DNA from: Paraburkholderia sp. Ac-20340
GTDB lineage: Bacteria > Pseudomonadota > Gammaproteobacteria > Burkholderiales > Burkholderiaceae
DNA: 64,000 nt
Direction: 5' to 3'
Assembly: GCF_017104965.1 (NCBI RefSeq)
Contig: NZ_JAAGPR010000004.1
Coordinates: 310,001-374,000 of the forward strand
Position numbers and translations under genes: made by a program. This document shows, piece by piece, positions 26,961 to 35,601 of this stretch. The notes under the pieces were generated by a model. That model was not told the DNA's origin. It did not search any database and worked only from the letters and a program-made list of their open reading frames with translations. Within the stretch, counting starts at the first letter, position 1, and each line of letters begins with the position of its first letter.

Positions 26961-28733
26961 TTACACCTGCACCAGCGCGCCCGGCGCTTTCAGGTAGTGG
27001 TCGCGAATGGCCTGCGCCGCGTGCAAGGTGAGTGCCGCAACCGTTCCCGTGGGGTTATAACCGCCATTGTTGGCGAATGCCGATGCGCCGCAAACAAAGG
27101 TATTCGGCACATCCCAGCTTTGCAGGTATTTATTGATCGCGCTGGTCGTCGGATCGGCGCCCATGCATGCGCCGCCCGTCGTGTGCGAGGAGAGATTCGT
27201 CATCGGCGTATAAGGTTGCGCCGTGGGCTCGGAGCGCTCGATGGTCTCCGCATTCATGGCACGGGCGATTTCCTCCGATTTATCGGCCATGAATTTCGCC
27301 GAGCGTTTGTCGTTCTCATTCCAGTCGAACGTGACGCGCAGAAGCGGCTGGCCGTGACGGTCGCGGTAAGTCGGATCGAGGTCGAGAAACACATCGCGAT
27401 GGGGATAGCTATTGCCCATCACATAGATCGAGTTGAAGTTCTGATAAGCCTTGCGATAGGCCTGTTTCCACGCCGAGCCCCACGCAGGCGTACCCTTGGG
27501 CACGCCCGACGACATGCCGATCGGCCGGCCGTTGGTCGAGTGGATCAGGGCCACACCGCCGCCGATAAAGTCGTAACTCGAATGGTCGAAGTTATCGCCG
27601 TTGAAATCGTCGATAGCCTGCGCGAGCGCGCCCGCGCCAATGAAGGGATTGAGGTTTTGATCCTTGAGCCAGATCGACGCGCCCGAAATCGTCTGATAGG
27701 CGTAATTGCGGCCCACCACGCCCTGGCCGGCATCGCGGTCATACGGCTTGCCGATGCCGGAAAGCAGCATGAGCCGCACGTTGTCGAACTGATAGGCGGA
27801 CAGCACCACAATATCGGCGGGTTGCTCCCATTGCTGCCCGTCGTTATCGATGAATGTCACGCCTGTGGCCATCTTTTTGTCGGGCGTGAGATTGACGCGC
27901 AATACTTCGGCGTTGGGAATGACGCTAAAGTTTTTACGCGCCATCAGCGCGGGCACGACACAGGCTTGCGGGCTGCTTTTCGACCAGTTGCCGCAACCGA
28001 AGAACTCGCAATAGCCGCAGTACGTACACGGCGCCATTTTCACGCCGAGCGTATTTGTGTAGGCACCCGAAGTATTTCCGGCAGGAACTGGAAACGGGTG
28101 ATAACCCAGATCGCGCGCCGCTTTATCGAACAGCAAGGCGGCCTGGGTGCGGGCGAGCGGCGGCAGCGGATAGTCGCGATTGCGCGAGCCTTCGAATACA
28201 TTGCCGCCGTCGATTTTCTGACCCTGCACGTTGCCGGCCTTGCCCGACGTGCCGGCGATACGCTCGAACTTGTCGTAGAACGGTTCGAGTTCGTCATACG
28301 TAACGCCCCAATCCTGCACCTGCAATCCATCGACAAAACGATTCTTGCCGTATTTTTCTACGGTATTCGTATAGGTGACGAAATCGGTCGGCAGAAAGCG
28401 CCAGGTCATACCGTTCCAGTGCGTGCCCGCGCCGCCCACGCCCCAGCCGAACTGATAGGTGTTCAAATCGCGCAAGGGCAGCGCTTCCTGGTCGGGGCGG
28501 TTGCGGAACGTCATCGTCTCCACGCTGAGCGGTTGCAGCAATTCGCGCCGGCGCGCGTAGCGCAATTCGTCGGTGTCGATCGTGGTGGGGAAGTCCGTGC
28601 TGGTGTCGCGCCAGTTGCCGCGTTCGATGGCGACGACATTCAGGCCGGCTTGCGTGAGTTCGTTCGCCATCAGCGAGCCGGCCCATCCCAGACCGACGAT
28701 GACGGCATCCGCCTTGGGCCGCTTCTGTGCCAT
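26961..28733 (-). CDS. GMC-family FAD dehydrogenase, large subunit
   Basis: The 590-residue flavoprotein has the FAD-binding VGLGWAGSLMANELTQAGLNVVAIERG fold at its N-terminus, the GVGGAGTHWNGMTWR segment, a Cys cluster (CTYCGYCEFFGCGNWSKSSPQAC) typical of the iron-sulfur-containing membrane GMC branch, and the C-terminal SSHTTGGACMGADP..VFGASAFANNGGYNPTGTVAAL-like catalytic region. It has no signal peptide and is probably carried out with its Tat-type small subunit. The sequence does not fix the substrate; sugar acids, polyols and cyclitol acids are all possible. The adjacent dehydroquinate dehydratase makes quinate or shikimate an attractive guess. Confidence 0.92.
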   Translation of the reverse strand: MAQKRPKADAVIVGLGWAGSLMANELTQAGLNVVAIERGNWRDTSTDFPTTIDTDELRYARRRELLQPLSVETMTFRNRPDQEALPLRDLNTYQFGWGVGGAGTHWNGMTWRFLPTDFVTYTNTVEKYGKNRFVDGLQVQDWGVTYDELEPFYDKFERIAGTSGKAGNVQGQKIDGGNVFEGSRNRDYPLPPLARTQAALLFDKAARDLGYHPFPVPAGNTSGAYTNTLGVKMAPCTYCGYCEFFGCGNWSKSSPQACVVPALMARKNFSVIPNAEVLRVNLTPDKKMATGVTFIDNDGQQWEQPADIVVLSAYQFDNVRLMLLSGIGKPYDRDAGQGVVGRNYAYQTISGASIWLKDQNLNPFIGAGALAQAIDDFNGDNFDHSSYDFIGGGVALIHSTNGRPIGMSSGVPKGTPAWGSAWKQAYRKAYQNFNSIYVMGNSYPHRDVFLDLDPTYRDRHGQPLLRVTFDWNENDKRSAKFMADKSEEIARAMNAETIERSEPTAQPYTPMTNLSSHTTGGACMGADPTTSAINKYLQSWDVPNTFVCGASAFANNGGYNPTGTVAALTLHAAQAIRDHYLKAPGALVQV

Positions 28734-28772
28734 GCTGGATGCTCCTTGTTCTCGTTCGCGAAGATGCGCGAA

Positions 28773-29480
28773 TCAGGTCTGCTTGCGGATGAAACTCACG
28801 GGCTGAATGCCGAGCGGCTGGCCGGGCTTGTCGAGATAGTCGCGGAAGTCATATTGCGCGCCCGGAAAGCCCACCATTTTCCAGCCAGCCATGTCTTTGT
28901 TGCCGCCGTAGATGGGATCGGAGAAATAGCCTTCGCGTACGTTCCAGAGCACCAGCGAGAAGAACTGCTTTGCGTCCACGCCAGCCATCGCGAGGGTGCC
29001 CGCCTCCCATTCGCGGATCATGGCGTCCTGAGCGTCGGGCGCGAGATCGACAAAGCGTTTGCCGCCGGGCTGCGCTTTTACGGCGTTATCGAATGCAGCG
29101 AGGCCGGCGCGCCAGCGCGCCGCCGGACCGCGATCGAACTGCGGACCGGCTTGCGGAAGGCCCTGTTTGAGCGGGCCGTCGAGATAGAGGTAGGTGCCTT
29201 TGCCGTAAGCCCCGGCCAGTTGCGCGTCGATGAACACGGCGCAGCCGGCTTCCCGGCCGCCGATGCTCAGGCTGTCTGCCGGAATGAGCCGATCCGCAAT
29301 GGCTCCGGCCAGCGCGGCTTCGTCCGCGGTGAAGAATTTCCAGCCATTGGCGATGACCGGTTCAGGCGGGGGAGACGGCTCGCCGGTCCATGGCATGCCG
29401 CCCCAGATAACCTTGGCTTTCGCGATTGCAAGGCCGCCCACGAGCAGGACGAACGACACCAGGAAGCCACGTCTTCGCAT
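28773..29480 (-). CDS. Gluconate 2-dehydrogenase-type small subunit (subunit 3 family)
   Basis: The 235-residue protein begins MRRRGFLVSFVLLVGG, a twin-arginine-like signal (RRRGFL) that would carry it and its flavin partner out together. The body shows the subunit 3 pattern: FFTADEAALAGAIADRLIPAD, GAGCAVFIDAQLAG-like segment (here EAGCAVFIDAQLAGAYG), and an EGYFSDPIYGGNKDMAGWKMVGFPG motif near the C-terminus. AGAGGTTCACC precedes the ATG at 29480, which supports that start. The flavin subunit follows after 39 bp. Confidence 0.92.
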   Translation of the reverse strand: MRRRGFLVSFVLLVGGLAIAKAKVIWGGMPWTGEPSPPPEPVIANGWKFFTADEAALAGAIADRLIPADSLSIGGREAGCAVFIDAQLAGAYGKGTYLYLDGPLKQGLPQAGPQFDRGPAARWRAGLAAFDNAVKAQPGGKRFVDLAPDAQDAMIREWEAGTLAMAGVDAKQFFSLVLWNVREGYFSDPIYGGNKDMAGWKMVGFPGAQYDFRDYLDKPGQPLGIQPVSFIRKQT

Positions 29481-29666
29481 GGTGAACCTCTGACGAATAA
29501 GCCTGGAACGCCTGCTCCAGTATGGGCGGCCGGCATCGGGGCACCATGAATAGCCGGGCCGTCTGGGCAGCGGTGGGGCACGCTGCGTTATCCGATTCAC
29601 GATAGGTGCGAATGCGTTCGTGCGCAAGCAATGTATTCACCAGGCTGGCGACTGTGGTGCGCGACT

Positions 29667-30857
29667 TTAAAACGCCATATCGATGCCGAGCATGCCGACG
29701 AACTGGTTATGAATCGACGACGCCGTGAGGTTTTGCGAATCGCCCACCGCAGGCGCGGCATTCACGATCTCGCCCGAACTGTCCAGCGTCTGGCCGCTCG
29801 CGTGCTGCCAGGCTTCCAGTACGTAGAGCCCAGTGCGTTTCGAGAGTCGATAACCCTGTTTCATCGATATCTGCGTATAGCGCGCGGCATTCGTGATGCC
29901 ATTGCTTCGCGATGCCAGCGTGTACGACACACCCGCCGCCAGATCGACAGCCGGCTCGATCTGCCATCGGGCATACGTACCATAAGTGTCGAACGTAGCC
30001 GTATCCGCGAACAGCGAACGCGAACCCGGCAAATAGCGCACATTGGAATACATCAGACCAAGCCGCACCGAACCGAAATCGTAATTGCCGGCGAGCGCAG
30101 CATTGCGCATCGAGCGCGCCGTGAGATAGCCCTGATTCACGACCGAGTCGTTAAACGAACCGCTGGAGGACGAATCGAACGCTGCGCTCGTGCTGCTCGT
30201 GAACGCGTTGTCCATTTGCAGATAACCCGCTGCGAGTGAGAGCGGTCCATGCGAATAACGCAATGCGAGGCTAATCGTCTGACCACGCCCCGGATTGCCG
30301 GCAATGCCGCCGAAGGCAACCATACCTGCCGCCTGCAGACCGCGCCATTCCGGCGACACATACATGGCGGCGGAATTCGCGCGCACGGTCGTGTCCATGC
30401 CATCGATATCGCCTGGATGCGCGCCCGCAGCACCGGTCAGAAAGCTAACCGATGAAAGCGGCCCGAGAAAGAGGAACCAGGGCGTGTACTGGCGTCCGAG
30501 CGTGGCGCTGCCGTACTGGCTGTTGGTCAGCCCGACATAGGCTTGCCGATTGAATATCGAGCCGCTCGAGGCAGCATCGCCGTTGTTCAAATCGAAGCCC
30601 GATTCGAGCACGAAAATCGCTTTGGTGTCGCCGCCAAGAATTTCGCTACCCTTCAGGCCGAATTTCGAAGCGTATAGATTGCCTTGCCGGAGATAGAGAT
30701 TCGAGTGGCCTTTCTGATTGCTGACATACGTGATTGCGTCGTCGGCCACGCCATAAAACGTAATACTGCTTTGAGCATAGGCGGGCAGTGCGGCAGTGGC
30801 TGCCGCCGTCACCAGCGCCTTGACGGTGCCGCTGAGAAAATTGCTTTCGTGCTTCAT
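29667..30857 (-). CDS. Outer-membrane porin (first porin of the oxidation locus)
   Basis: A 396-residue porin with a signal peptide ending near ALPAYA, then QSSITFYGVADDAITYVSNQ, SKFGLKGSEILGGDTKAIFVLESGF and a terminal strand ending in Phe. It resembles the porin at 24409-25587 closely. Its ATG is only two bases past the A/T tract of a strong terminator hairpin, so there is no ordinary ribosome-binding site; no alternative start preserving the signal peptide is visible. Confidence 0.92.
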   Translation of the reverse strand: MKHESNFLSGTVKALVTAAATAALPAYAQSSITFYGVADDAITYVSNQKGHSNLYLRQGNLYASKFGLKGSEILGGDTKAIFVLESGFDLNNGDAASSGSIFNRQAYVGLTNSQYGSATLGRQYTPWFLFLGPLSSVSFLTGAAGAHPGDIDGMDTTVRANSAAMYVSPEWRGLQAAGMVAFGGIAGNPGRGQTISLALRYSHGPLSLAAGYLQMDNAFTSSTSAAFDSSSSGSFNDSVVNQGYLTARSMRNAALAGNYDFGSVRLGLMYSNVRYLPGSRSLFADTATFDTYGTYARWQIEPAVDLAAGVSYTLASRSNGITNAARYTQISMKQGYRLSKRTGLYVLEAWQHASGQTLDSSGEIVNAAPAVGDSQNLTASSIHNQFVGMLGIDMAF

Positions 30858-30859
30858 AC

Positions 30860-30895
30860 AAAAAAGCGCGCGCCGCTCAGATGTGCGGCGCGCGC
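30860..30895 (-). terminator. Strong intrinsic terminator after the dehydroquinate dehydratase gene
   Basis: A perfect 11-bp GC stem (30866-30876 with 30885-30895, loop TCAGATGT) is followed on the minus strand by six T (30860-30865). It is about 70 bp past the dehydratase stop. The T-run ends two bases before the porin ATG, so termination here would directly shut off the porin and the genes behind it. Confidence 0.85.
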
Positions 30896-30965
30896 GTTGG
30901 GTGTTCCGGTGTGAGTGGTCAGCGCGCGGCGGCGCTTGAAGTCGCCGCCGGGTCGGTCATCGGCC

Positions 30966-31859
30966 TTACTTGCCGCTGACTGCGCTGTTGATCGTGTCGA
31001 GCACCTGACGCAGTGCCTTGGCATCGACCTGGCCCGGCGCGGACGCTTCGCCGATCATGCCGAAGGTCAGATCGGAGCCGAATACCTGGCCCGAGAAACG
31101 CGACACCGCACCCAGCCCGCCCATCGACATCGTCAGCAGCGGCTTGCGCGAATAGCGGTCGCGAATCTGTTCGGTGGCGTCGAGCAGTTTGAGCACGTCG
31201 GCGGCGTTATGCGGCATGACCGCGATCTTCAGGATGTCCGCGCCCATTTTGTCCTGCTCGCGCAGGCGGGAAACGATTTCCGCGGTGGCGGGCGTCTTCT
31301 TGAAGTCGTGGCTCGACATCACCACCTTGATACCGGCCGCATGAGCGGCAGCGACGACTTCGCGCACCACCGCCGGATCGCGGAACATTTCGACATCGAG
31401 GATATCGATAAAGTGTGCCTTGATCAGCGCGAGATACAGGTCGCCGTATGCCTTATCGGAGATATCCTTCGAACCGCCTTCGGATTTTGTGCGGAAGGTC
31501 AGGATCAGCGGTTTGCCGTTGGCTGAGGCTGCAACCTGTTTGCCCAGTTCGGCCACCTGGGCCGCATCGGTATCGAAATTCAGATAATCGATGCGATATT
31601 CGATGATATCGACGTCCGGGTTGCTGCCGATTGCACGCGCCTGCGCCAATACGTCCGCTGCCGTCGAACCTGTGGTCGGCACGATGATTTTCGGTGCGCC
31701 TTGCCCAATGACCACATGACGGATGGTAATAGGTTCAGCGTGCCGCTGCGTGACTGCTGCCGCCGGCGCGCTGGTTGCAGCCGTTGCGGGCGCAACCATT
31801 GCGAGACCCTGAATGCCCAGCAACATCGAAATCGAAATAACCGTCTTGCGCATATTCAT
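30966..31859 (-). CDS. Exported type I 3-dehydroquinate dehydratase
   Basis: The 297-residue enzyme converts 3-dehydroquinate to 3-dehydroshikimate by Schiff-base chemistry. Key residues of the AroD family are visible: Glu87 in EYRID, Arg123 in TFRT, the catalytic His184 in SSHDF and Lys211 in ILKIAVMP. Unlike housekeeping AroD it carries a signal peptide (residues 1-28, ending ATA) and should act in the periplasm, as QuiB-type enzymes do in quinate catabolism. The start at 31859 has GGAG nine bases upstream. A 19-bp site shared with the regulator gene lies about 150 bp upstream. Confidence 0.9.
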   Translation of the reverse strand: MNMRKTVISISMLLGIQGLAMVAPATAATSAPAAAVTQRHAEPITIRHVVIGQGAPKIIVPTTGSTAADVLAQARAIGSNPDVDIIEYRIDYLNFDTDAAQVAELGKQVAASANGKPLILTFRTKSEGGSKDISDKAYGDLYLALIKAHFIDILDVEMFRDPAVVREVVAAAHAAGIKVVMSSHDFKKTPATAEIVSRLREQDKMGADILKIAVMPHNAADVLKLLDATEQIRDRYSRKPLLTMSMGGLGAVSRFSGQVFGSDLTFGMIGEASAPGQVDAKALRQVLDTINSAVSGK

Positions 31860-32008
31860 TGCTTGAAACTCCAGTTCATCTATTCGGGTATTGATCCGAC
31901 TCGTCGCCAATATCCGCTGCATGCGAGTCGAGGTCCAATCTGGTTGGACTGGCCGCGATCAGGCGATCGGCATCCTAGCAGGGGCGCCGACGAATCAATG
32001 TCACGAAA

Positions 32009-32027
32009 AATGAAGGATTCTTTAGGT
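32009..32027 (-). promoter_or_regulatory. 19-bp shared site upstream of the dehydratase gene
   Basis: AATGAAGGATTCTTTAGGT (plus-strand reading) recurs without mismatch at 35281-35299, before the response-regulator gene. Both copies lie upstream of minus-strand genes in the same orientation. It is probably the binding site of the OmpR-type regulator encoded at 34528-35205. Confidence 0.65.
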
Positions 32028-32076
32028 GGCTATGCGACGGTGGGCGGAGCGGCGCAATCAGGCTGGCGCGTTATGG

Positions 32077-32367
32077 TTATCGGCGCGCGCCTGGACAATC
32101 GCGCTTGTAGTCGACGGCAAGGTTTTTCTCCGCGGTATTCAGATCGGCCGGATAAATCCAGTTATCCGAACCCGGCTGATAACCGCGGACTTCAAGCTCG
32201 CCCAATTCTCTCATCAGGTCCGCGTGCGTGACTTCTCCGGCGGTTTTCTTGAAGGGATAGGACGCGCATTGCTGACGCGAAAGGCCGGTCGCGGCGCTGG
32301 CATTGAAGCTCAAGGTGAGAACGGCGATGGCCGTCACGAAGGGAAGCAGGCTCGATCTGATGTTCAT
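32077..32367 (-). CDS. Small exported protein, DUF4148 type
   Basis: The 96-residue product has a signal peptide (MNIRSSLLPFVTAIAVLTLSFNASA) and the DUF4148 pattern LMRELGELEVRGYQPGSDNWIYPADLNTAEK, a family abundant in Burkholderiales and of unknown function. Two cysteines remain in the mature protein. It sits between the signalling operon and the dehydratase gene on the same strand. Confidence 0.75.
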   Translation of the reverse strand: MNIRSSLLPFVTAIAVLTLSFNASAATGLSRQQCASYPFKKTAGEVTHADLMRELGELEVRGYQPGSDNWIYPADLNTAEKNLAVDYKRDCPGARR

Positions 32368-32465
32368 GGTCTGGATAGGGGGGCGATGTGCAGTGCGTTA
32401 TGCAGTGCGCTGAACTTGAGCACATAGACTATCCGATCAGGTCTTTCGAGCCGCCTCTCCAAAAG

Positions 32466-33143
32466 TTAAAGATAATTTAGGATCTCGGCCCGATATCCAA
32501 CGCGCGGAACCACGGTCACGCTCACGGGCGCACTCGCACTGGAAAAACGTTCGCGCAAACGCGAAACGAGTCGATGCAGCGAAGTGGGGTCGACCTCAAG
32601 CTCGCCAAATACATAGTCGACTAACTCGCTATGGCGGACGGTTTCACCTGGATTGCGCAGCAGGCGATCCATGAGCAGATATTCGCTGCGTCGTAGCAGC
32701 AGCGTGCTGCCGTCGCTGCACAGCAAGCTACGTTTTGAAGGCGAGAGCAATGTCTTGCGCGTCGCTTTGCCTTGCGCGTCGGCTTGTGTTATTTCATTTT
32801 CACAGCGCGTGATCGCGAGGAGCCGCGCATGAAGCTCGGCGTAATCATAAGGATCGTCCAGACAAATATCTGCGCCGGATTCAAGCAGCTTGATACGCGT
32901 TTGCGTTGTTGCTCGCGCCTCGATGATGACGAGTACGGTATGCGCTGGTCGCGCAGCAAACACGCGTGCCACATGCTCGGCATCCTCATTCGTCAATGCG
33001 ATGATTGCGTCGATATATTCGTTGCGCGCGAGCCAGAGCGCGTCTTCCAGAACATCGAGCGCTACGACGCTATGATTCGATTCTTCGAGCGCTTTAGCCA
33101 GGTAAAGGCGTCGGCGCTCGCTTCCCACACAAAGGATACGCAT
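32466..33143 (-). CDS. Winged-helix regulator with degenerate receiver domain
   Basis: The 225-residue protein has the outline of an OmpR-family response regulator, but the receiver lacks the parts needed for phosphorylation. The acidic pair is replaced by GSER (7-10), the phospho-Asp position reads IIALTN near residue 50, and the conserved Lys is Asp in CLDDPYD. The C-terminal DNA-binding domain (about 130-225) is intact, with LLLRRSEYLLMDRLLRNPGETV and VDPTSLHRLVSRLRERF. It starts 11 bp after the kinase stop. It likely binds DNA without phosphorylation or modulates its intact partner. Confidence 0.82.
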   Translation of the reverse strand: MRILCVGSERRRLYLAKALEESNHSVVALDVLEDALWLARNEYIDAIIALTNEDAEHVARVFAARPAHTVLVIIEARATTQTRIKLLESGADICLDDPYDYAELHARLLAITRCENEITQADAQGKATRKTLLSPSKRSLLCSDGSTLLLRRSEYLLMDRLLRNPGETVRHSELVDYVFGELEVDPTSLHRLVSRLRERFSSASAPVSVTVVPRVGYRAEILNYL

Positions 33144-33154
33144 GCACGGAGTCC

Positions 33155-34531
33155 TCAGTCTCGCTTGAACTGCGCCCAGCAATCCAGCCGGACACAAAGC
33201 CCTGGATGCGCGTCCGAAAGCGTCAGGCTGAAATCGTGCAATCGAACCACCGCTTGCACAATCGAAAGACCCAAGCCCGAACCCGGAACCACGCTGGTCA
33301 GATCGCTTCGATAGAAACGTTGAAATACCGCGCTACGTTCGGCATCGGGAATGCCCGGCCCGGAATCGGAGACCACGATGGTCGGGCCATCATGTCCCTC
33401 TTCGGCGCTCAGCAGAACACAGCCGCCTTCGGGCGTGAACTTGATCGCGTTGTCGAGAAGATTGGCGAGGACCTCGAACAGCAGTGGGTAATCGCCACGA
33501 ATGGTCGACCGCGCGCGCAGATCGATGCGAAACGTCAGCCCATTCGCGGCTGCCACAGGCTGATAGAGATCGGCCGCCTTACGGCACAAGGCGTCGACGT
33601 CGACATCGCTGAAGCCTTTTTTCCGCTTGATCGATTCGATCTCGGAGATGCGCATGATCGCAGCGAATCGCTGGAGAACGTCTTCCGTCTCTTCCCTGGC
33701 CTGTTCGAGCAGGGGCGCGTGCGCTTGTGATAACTGTCCGGCAGGGATGCGGGCCAGCAGCGAGCGGATGTGAATCACGGGCGTGCGTAGATCGTGCGCA
33801 ATGCCATCGCAGGCGCCTTTCACTTCGTGCATGAGCCGGGACATTTCGTCCAGCATGTGATTCACCATGATGGAAAGCCAGGCAATTTCATCGCGGCCCG
33901 CCTGCGGCAAGCGCGCCTCGAAATCGCCCATGGCAATCTGTTGCACCACACGGCGAACATCCCTGACACGACGCAACTGGGAACTCGAAACCAGAATGCC
34001 GATCGCCAGACCGCCAAGCACCACGATAGCCGCGCTCCAGACGAGTCCGCCCAGCATATAGGCGCGCAATCGGGCCATTTCGTCGACGTCGCGCGATACC
34101 ACGAGGATGTCGCCATTCTCGAGTTTCATCGCCTTCGTGCGCAGATATTCGGGGTGCACGGCAGTTTGTCCGGCAAGAACGGGCTTGCTCCAGATACCGT
34201 CACCATCGGGTCGCACGTTTTCCGGGTAAGCGAGGATGTCGCCGGTGATGCGCTGATGATCGCCCGTGAAAAGACCATAAAAATTAATCGGGCGGCGCAT
34301 TTCGCTGCGAATATGCGCCGCGATCTGCATGGGCACCTTATTCACGGGCAGCGCGGAAAAATACGCAAATTGCCAGGCGATGTTGTAGTCCGCCTGGGTC
34401 GCCGTATAGGAGGCCGAGTTCCAGTAGTTCAGATACACCACGCCCGACATCGACCCTGCGAAAACGAAACCGTAAATCAATAGCAGGCGAAAGATCGCAC
34501 TGCGCCACAGGCTCATCTTCATACGACTCAT
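33155..34531 (-). CDS. Sensor histidine kinase
   Basis: The 458-residue kinase has two membrane helices (about 9-30 and 165-190) flanking a periplasmic sensor, a HAMP domain, a HisKA domain with AHDLRTP (His246) and a HATPase domain with LLDNAIKFTPEGG, SDSGPGIPD and GSGLGLSIVQ. Its ATG at 34531 overlaps the stop of the regulator gene (ATGA), so the two are co-translated. The periplasmic ligand is unknown; the neighbouring oxidation locus suggests a compound oxidised there. Confidence 0.93.
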   Translation of the reverse strand: MSRMKMSLWRSAIFRLLLIYGFVFAGSMSGVVYLNYWNSASYTATQADYNIAWQFAYFSALPVNKVPMQIAAHIRSEMRRPINFYGLFTGDHQRITGDILAYPENVRPDGDGIWSKPVLAGQTAVHPEYLRTKAMKLENGDILVVSRDVDEMARLRAYMLGGLVWSAAIVVLGGLAIGILVSSSQLRRVRDVRRVVQQIAMGDFEARLPQAGRDEIAWLSIMVNHMLDEMSRLMHEVKGACDGIAHDLRTPVIHIRSLLARIPAGQLSQAHAPLLEQAREETEDVLQRFAAIMRISEIESIKRKKGFSDVDVDALCRKAADLYQPVAAANGLTFRIDLRARSTIRGDYPLLFEVLANLLDNAIKFTPEGGCVLLSAEEGHDGPTIVVSDSGPGIPDAERSAVFQRFYRSDLTSVVPGSGLGLSIVQAVVRLHDFSLTLSDAHPGLCVRLDCWAQFKRD

Positions 34532-35205
34532 CCCAGCATATAGCCTGATCCGCGGACCGTCTTGATCAGCGGCTGAAGGCCTGACCGGTCGATTTTCTTG
34601 CGCAGGATGCCGATGTAGACCTCGATCAGGTTGGTACCCGGATCGAAATGCATGTCCCACACCGATTGAAAAATCATGGTGCGCGTAACGACTTGCCCGG
34701 AATTGCGCGCCAGATATTCGAGCAATCTGAATTCAATAGGAGGCAAATTGACTTCGACTTCGGCGCGTTTCACCGTGCGCGCAATCAGGTCGATCTCAAG
34801 ATCTTCAACGTTGAGCGTCGTGACAACCTGCTGCTGAAGTTTCCCTCTTCTGCGCAACAACACCTGAATTCGCGCGCGCATTTCAGTCGCGGAAAACGGC
34901 TTCGCAATGTAGTCGTCGCCACCCGCGAGCAGGCCGGTGACACGTTCATCGACATCGCTGAGTGCGCTGATCATCAGCACGGGGGTTTCGACGCCAACGC
35001 TGCGAATCGTTTTCACAATCGTCAGGCCGTCGATTCCCGGTAGCACGCGATCAAGCGTTATCGCGTCGAACTCCGGGCTCAGCGCGCGTGCGATGCCTTC
35101 CGCGCCGGTGCGAACCCATTCGACTTCAAATCCGGCGCTGGAGAGTTCTTCCGTGATATCTCTGCCGACAATGGGATCGTCTTCAATTGTGAGAATCTTG
35201 CTCAT
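34528..35205 (-). CDS. OmpR-family response regulator
   Basis: The 225-residue regulator has an intact receiver (EDD at 8-10, phospho-Asp52 in LDRVLPG, Lys in AKPFSATE) and a winged-helix output domain ending VRGSGYMLG. It is the first gene of a three-gene operon with the kinase and the degenerate regulator. A 19-bp site lies 76 bp before its start, consistent with autoregulation. Confidence 0.94.
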   Translation of the reverse strand: MSKILTIEDDPIVGRDITEELSSAGFEVEWVRTGAEGIARALSPEFDAITLDRVLPGIDGLTIVKTIRSVGVETPVLMISALSDVDERVTGLLAGGDDYIAKPFSATEMRARIQVLLRRRGKLQQQVVTTLNVEDLEIDLIARTVKRAEVEVNLPPIEFRLLEYLARNSGQVVTRTMIFQSVWDMHFDPGTNLIEVYIGILRKKIDRSGLQPLIKTVRGSGYMLG

Positions 35206-35280
35206 TATCCATCGTGATAAAAATAGGCGATGATCACCGTCAACGTCTGCGGCCAGTATCGCAAAGGCGCAACTCGCAAG

Positions 35281-35299
35281 AATGAAGGATTCTTTAGGT
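35281..35299 (-). promoter_or_regulatory. 19-bp shared site upstream of the response-regulator gene
   Basis: This is an exact copy of the site at 32009-32027; similarity extends a few bases to each side (AA before, GGC after). It is 76 bp upstream of the regulator ATG on the minus strand. Confidence 0.65.
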
Positions 35300-35601
35300 T
35301 GGCGACGCAGCGAGTGCACGTGCGCGCCGATTCTGCGCGAGCAGGGCGAGGTCGTTTCAGGCGCACGACGCGGCCTGTTTATGGCGTTATCGATGCTTAA
35401 GCCTTTTGCTGGAGGCAAAAGTGTTCGCAGTATTCATGCTGGCGGCTCGTGTTATTCGTGGCGTTTTGCCGCAGCGCTATTTCCACGTGGCGTGTCTCGA
35501 AGGCCATCGAAAACGGTGCGCTTTTTAAAAATTTATTCATCTGAACATTGCGGTAGTTCTGGCACCATTACGCGCATCTTTATTCGATCGACCCCGAACC
35601 C
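35300..35601. other. 302-bp intergenic region
   Basis: No gene is seen. An inverted repeat CTTTTGC (35403-35409) / GCAAAAG (35415-35421) with a 5-nt loop is present; its role is unknown. The last 90 bp are AT-richer and likely hold the promoter of the next gene. Confidence 0.5.

Noticed and set aside
26997..29549. 850-residue plus-strand frame over the GMC dehydrogenase genes
   Set aside because: It is the reverse shadow of two well-defined minus-strand genes.
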